Of a stretch of DNA of 64,000 nucleotides, positions 59,208 through 64,000 are shown piece after piece. A program made the position numbers and the translations under genes. Position 1 is the stretch's first letter. Each line of letters starts with the position of its first letter. The stretch is from Actinostola sp. cb2023 (taxonomy: Eukaryota; Cnidaria; Anthozoa; Actiniaria; Actinostolidae), in the NCBI GenBank assembly GCA_033675265.1, contig JAUJYZ010001564.1:62001-126000 (forward strand), written 5' to 3'. The notes under the pieces are model-generated. The model searched no databases. It worked only from the letters and a program-made list of their open reading frames with translations, and was not told the origin of the DNA.

Positions 59208-59913
59208 GGTTTGCCAAGCAGGGTATGACTTATCTGAACACAGAGGTACATTATTTAATATATTTAGATATTTTAATATTTTATTTAACAGTATAGAGTA
59301 CAAACATTTAAACTGTGCAACGTATACACCTAATTCAATTAAGTTAGTCACCCTTGACTCACAAAGGTGCGATCCCAGAGAATCATGGGAGATACTGTTT
59401 ACCTATTCTCGTACCCAGACCCTTCTCAGCTTAGAAAGCTGAGGATCTGGGTACGATTATTTATTTATTTATTTATTTATTTATTATTTAATGATTTGCC
59501 AAGAGCAGGTGGGTTTACAAAAGAACACAAGGTCCCCTACAAGGTAAACCACCCAACCCAACCCCATAAAATAAGTAACCCATCCCAAGATACCCCACAT
59601 TACAAAAAATTAAATAACAAATTACATGAAAAAATCGAATTATAACTGAGAATGCTGTTTACCAAGTCTTTCTACCCAAATTCCCTGACATTTCGACAAA
59701 AAAATATGGGCATCTCATTTTGAATGTCACTTGAATTTGCTTCACCGCAATGTTCTCGATTAGTAAAAGACTTTCTGAATGAAGAATATGGCTGCAAATA
59801 GAAACTACCATGATCCTTCAGGGTTGCACCTTTTACCCTTTTCTGGGGACTAACATAATTGAAATAGGTGTTTTTGTACTATTTAGTACTAACTAGTGAT
59901 ATTTATATTGTTT

Positions 59914-60059
59914 AGAGTGCAATTTAGAAAAGCGTGAATACTAATTAACTAATTAGTACTAAATAGCACTAATGAAACAATAGAAAACAATAGAAATAGC
60001 ACTATTTAGTACTATATAAAGTTAGTACTATTTCACGCTTTTCTAAATTATTGCACTCT
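59914..60059. mobile_element. Small MITE with AGAGTGCAA ends, second copy
   Basis: The ends agagtgcaatttagaaaagcg and mirror. The interior shares tagtactaaatag and caatagaaaacaatag with 18729-18880 in opposite orientation. Confidence 0.8.
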
Positions 60060-60235
60060 AATTTTGTTTAATTAGTGCTATTTAGTACAACTCTTTGCAC
60101 GGTTTTAGTGTCTGTACTGTATGCTGTATTTCAAAGGGCTATACTATGCTGCCAATGCAATAAATAATGAATGTTTTTACCTAGGATATAAAATTATAAT
60201 AAATATTGTATAGAATTCGTCAATTTTAAATTATA

Positions 60236-60700
60236 CCTTTTGAAAACTGTAGCAACACAGAGGTATCTGTGGGTTTGTGTTTGAAGAACTTCTCCAAAAA
60301 AGTAACGCATAGAAGATCGTTTGAATACTGTAGCAACACAGAGGTATCTGTGCGTTTATGTTTGAAGAGCTTTTGCAGAAAAGTAACGCATAGAAGATCG
60401 TTTGAATACTGTAGCAACACAGAGGTATCTGTGCGTTTATGTTTGAAGAGCTTTTGCAGAAAAGTAACGCATAGAAGATCGTTTGAATACTGTAGCAACA
60501 CAGAGGTATCTGTGCGTTTGTGTTTGAAGAGCTTTTGCAAAAAAGTGACGCATAGAAGATCGTTTAATAATAATAATTAATACTGTAGCAACACAGAGGT
60601 ATCTGTGCATTTATGTTTGAAGAGCTTTTCCAATAAAATAACGAAGAGAAGATCGTTTGAATACTGTAGCAATAGAGTCTGTCAGTGAGCCGATCTGTGT
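60236..60700. repeat. 81-bp tandem array
   Basis: About five to six units; gtagcaacacag recurs at 60249, 60330, 60411 and 60492 (period 81). Since 81 is 27 codons, frames repeat in register on both strands (for example KHKRTDTSVLLQYSND), but there is no start context or splice support. Confidence 0.9.
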
Positions 60701-61032
60701 GTTTCTATTTTGCACAGAACATTGTTTGAAAATTGTAGCAAACACAAGAGATTATCTGTGCATTTTGTACAATCATTTTCACAAAATACAGACCCACTTA
60801 TAACTTGTAATGATCAAAAGGAACACGGTTGAGACATGAGATGGTTCAGGTGCAGACACCACAGGGAGCCCAAGCAATTTTTTAATGAATTTCTTCTTTT
60901 CACCTTTGTTGTCTAAAAATGTGTTGGGCTCCCTGTGTGTCTGCATCTGTAATTTGTTACATGCAATATTGAAACAATTGCGAGCAATGTTGCACCGTGT
61001 GTCTATACCTAAGTTGCTTCAGAGTAACAAAT

Positions 61033-61245
61033 AGAGTCGTTTTCGTATGAGTGGGAAACCTATGGTACCGTGACACTCAAATGGCTTCCTTTCTGAACCA
61101 ATCAAAAAGCGTGCAGATGAACCAACGGTACCGTGACACTCAAGTGGCTTCTTTTCTGAAACAATCAAAAAGTGTCCAGACGCATCTCATCCAATCAAAC
61201 TCTTTCACAGTACCGTAACTTTCTCACTCGTATGAAAAACGACTC
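61033..61245. mobile_element. AGAGTCGTTTTCGTATGAGTGG family MITE, copy 3
   Basis: The left end agagtcgttttcgtatgagtg is mirrored by cactcgtatgaaaaacgact. The interior has two tandem copies of a block with ggtaccgtgacactcaa. Confidence 0.8.
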
Positions 61246-62014
61246 AGTTTTATAATTCAGTGTGATATTTTAGTAATGTAATGCATGTAATCATTAAAGG
61301 AAAGAAGACTATCAGCGTGAACTCGGGCTTCTTAAGAGCTAGACCCAGGGATTTTGAAGCATTCGCGGTCAGCGAGAAAAAAACGAATTTCTTTATATTT
61401 CGCCTATAACACCCTTATGGTAAACTAGTTTCGAAAATAATATTTAAACTCGGATAGCTTTACTTTTTTTTTCCCCATTTTTTTTTTGTTGAAATCACGC
61501 CAATCGAGCCTTGGATGAGGTGCGCCGAGGATACAAAATAAGGCATCTTTGAAGCCATCGCATGCAAAAACCAGACTTTTCCCAATATTGCGCTTTCATT
61601 TCAATAATTTGTGGTCCTTGCTCTTTCTAAATCTACAAAAAAACTGGCAAAAGTAATATTCTGTACAGACTTTAATTTGCAAAACACTAGTGTACAAAAT
61701 GACTTTTCGCAAACACGTTAAAATCGGCTATTTTGAAACTGCTCAAATGGTACTTGGTACATGTCGTCTGAGCTTGAAAATATTTTTTGCAGTTAGCCTG
61801 ACCTTTCTAAAGTATCGTGTGTAAGTATTATTGATGGCACTCAAATCGTTCCCGTATTACAATATCAAATGTCCACCTATATTTTACTGTTTTTGTCTTT
61901 GCCGTGCATACATAATGAGCATGAAATCGACAAACATAAATGTCTAGAAGATTCAAAAATCAATAAGACGATTGCACAACAACAGACCTCGAGGCCCGGT
62001 GTGCTCGTTTCAGA

Positions 62015-64000
62015 ATGGCCTGTTGTAGCTTTTCTTCACTTGTTGGCGGTTTGTGTGGCCCTTCTACTAGCAATCCCTCAAATACAGAATGTGTCATGAT
62101 TGGTGCATGTACCAAAGACATCAAGGGTCATCAGATCTTATACAAAATAAGAGACGATGACGCTATCACTGGAGAAGCAACACTAATCCTCACACGAGCA
62201 GGTAAGATTTGTAATCACTCGTGTGGATTTTGGTATGGATAGTGATATTGATCATTCATGGTTTTGTTAAGGTATATTCACCATGGAAGACAGTCACTTC
62301 TCACTGTCCATATGTCCTCGACATAGAGACCTCTTTGGTATTCGGTGGCGATGTAACAAAAAAGTATGCACAATCCCTTCAGAAATTGCTGGTCACAAGT
62401 CATATTCGCCTAAAGGGCAATGTGGTCTTAAAAGCAACGAATCTAAATATGTCCTCGAAACCACTCAGACGCTAATTCCAATAGGATCACGTATGTAAAG
62501 TTGTATAAAAAATAGATACTTTGGAACCCAATTTATATGTGTACCAGCGTAAAAATATTGCTGATTGATCAGCTAGCTGGGGTGTGAGGGGACTGGGGGG
62601 GGGGGGGGGGGGGGGGGGGGGGGTATTGTATGAACGAGATGATAGAGCGGCCCTAGTAACGGGATGGCCAAAAGGCATTCTGTTGTATTACCGGTGCTTA
62701 TTCGATTTTGGGGGGGTCCAGGAAACGCTTATTAGGGAGAGGACGCTTATTTAATTTTTCGGAAAATAACAAAATCTGAGTCGATATATAACATAACTTT
62801 ATCAACGAAAACTGGAACAGTAATAAGAATTGATAAGGCGAAAAACTGCAAAAACTGCTTTGTACATTCATGGAGGTGGATTATTTATTGTGATTACCAC
62901 GTTATGTTGCTCTCTGCTCAATCAATGACATATTTTTGCAGGGAGGGGAAGGAGGTGCTTATTATTCGGGAGGGCCGGGGAGCGCGCTTATTTTAAAAAT
63001 CGAGGTTGAGCACTTATTAAAGGAGGGCGCTTATTCGAATTATCATGGTAAACAGAGAGAACAAGAGTATTGGAGTAGAACAGTTTAATTAAAACTCCGA
63101 TATAAGCTATTTTGTAATAATTGAAGAATAATGAAATAACAAAAATTAGTCAGTGATGAATTATTATAACACAACATTTGTTCATTACGGCACATTTCAG
63201 CTATTTGTAAGCAGTGCAGAGAACACTTGATGGGCCAGAATGAAATATTTGAAAAACAAGCAGAGGAAAAGCAAGCAGAAGAAACTCCTGACGATATTGA
63301 ACAGGTGCGACTTCAAGTATTATCAAATTGCACTAAATATGATGGTATGTTTAAAACTACTAATTTAATGTTTGGGCGTATTTTATTTTCAGGAAGACGA
63401 AGGAAGTGAGTCATCAGAGAGCATAGCAGAAAGCGTAACAGAAAGCGTAACAGAGAGTATAACAGAGACCTTTGGTAAGCTGACAATATGCGACGACAGT
63501 ACTTTCCTGTCACCAGAGACCGGCAGCACCTCATCTTCCTCTGTCGGTGATGTGTCCCCGTTAGTTACGCAACGTGCAAAACTCAATGGATTCCTTCAAG
63601 AGTGCTCTATTCAGCCCTTGGGAAGACCGTGGCTAGACTGGAACGAAGTCAGTGACCGAACACGAAGGCGGTACCTTCAAAAAACAACAGAGATTATGAC
63701 ATCAACCCTGAAGGTCCTTTCCCCTATAAATGCAACGCATTTGTGGGTTGAACTTCAAAAGCATGACGGCATGAACATGGCTTTGGGTCTTGGAAAGTCT
63801 CCTAGTCCAGCGGAGAGAGCTTATTTGGAGGCATTGGCAGAAGCTTATGCAAATGCTACTAGCTGGGATACCCGTAGACAGGTGTTATCTATAATGGCGG
63901 GTGTGGCAAGCTTTAACACCATAAGAGAATACATACCAGGTCTAACCCATTACAGATTCACCATTGCTAACCTTCATTGTGTTCAGTATGGGCGTAACGT
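62015..64000 (+). CDS. Unrecognised multi-exon protein with Cys/His-rich N-terminus (3' partial)
   Basis: Exons: 62015-62201, 62272-62490, 63201-63304, 63393-64000 (open at the edge). Phases agree: LTRAG|IFTMEDS, GS|PICKQCREH, DIEQ|EDEGSES. The first ~150 residues are Cys/His-rich (MACCSFSSLVGGLCG, SICPRHRDLFGIRWRC, NKKVC, PICKQCREH), which suggests zinc binding. A low-complexity acidic S/E/T stretch (ESSESIAESVTES) follows, then a well-conserved-looking domain: LNGFLQECSIQPLGRPWLDW, SDRTRRRYLQK, ERAYLEALAEAYANATSWDTRRQ and VLSIMAGVASFNTIREYIPGL. I have an impression of similar multi-copy uncharacterised cnidarian proteins, possibly transposon-related, but cannot verify it. Donor 63305 (GTGCGA) is weak but is the only one that keeps the phase. 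Confidence 0.6.
62597..62624. repeat. Poly-G tract
   Basis: About 28 G in a row inside the second intron of the unrecognised gene. Similar C or G runs occur at about 24190, 32912, 38210-38262, 41760, 44338 and 59166. Confidence 0.95.

Larger units (their letters stand above)
58228..62014. other. Region downstream of the SLC25 gene
   Basis: 3' flank and intergenic sequence. Holds two large foldbacks (58270-58536 and 58567-58941), a C run (about 59166-59205), (TTTA)n at 59457-59485, a MITE (59914-60059), an 81-bp tandem array (60236-60700) and an AGAGTCG MITE (61033-61245). No exon supported. Confidence 0.6.

Noticed and set aside
59116..59442. Frame with poly-Pro
   Set aside because: Driven by a C homopolymer run; no homology or splice evidence.
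61869..62099. Frame with a hydrophobic segment (WPVVAFLHLLAVCVALLLAI)
   Set aside because: Overlaps the start of the unknown gene in another frame; it does not connect in phase to the downstream exons, whereas the MACCSF frame does.

Overview
This window is AT-rich animal nuclear DNA. It has many short exons joined by GT..AG introns, one AT-AC intron, abundant microsatellites and minisatellites, dozens of small inverted-repeat elements, and animal gene families (LDL-receptor YWTD/EGF proteins, Ly6/uPAR, SLC25, CENP-A, ITPA). I infer a marine invertebrate, most likely an anthozoan cnidarian (coral or anemone). The sequence alone does not prove the species, and a sponge is not excluded.

Layout. 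(1) 1-17602, minus: an LRP5/6-like receptor gene with a signal peptide, three beta-propeller + EGF modules and a Thr-rich stalk running off the left edge. Its introns are filled with satellites and MITEs, and its third module carries disruptions. (2) 21027-23323, plus: a two-exon Ly6/uPAR-type small secreted or GPI-anchored protein with a pyrimidine-rich intron. (3) 25568-28724 and 32009-35010, minus: two tandem paralogues of an unrecognised single-pass membrane protein. They lie in a segmental duplication whose right edge falls inside the ITPA gene. (4) 37688-42205, plus: complete ITPA in 8 exons. (5) 43771-48162, minus: complete 5-exon centromeric histone CENP-A. (6) 48541-58227, plus: complete 9-exon mitochondrial carrier (SLC25 family), divergent from CENP-A across a 378-bp promoter. 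It has a U12-type AT-AC intron, and a 2.7-kb 34-bp minisatellite fills its last intron. (7) 62015-64000, plus: the 5' part of an unrecognised multi-exon gene that runs off the right edge.

The genes are functionally unrelated (cell-surface receptor, membrane proteins, nucleotide-pool sanitation, centromere, mitochondrial transport), so no operon-like cooperation is implied. The only regulatory linkage I can support is the shared CENP-A/SLC25 promoter, which holds an E2F-like site and two CCAAT boxes. Most very long open frames in the window are artefacts of tandem repeats. Splice junctions below were assembled by eye from GT/AG signals, phase and homology. No search was run.
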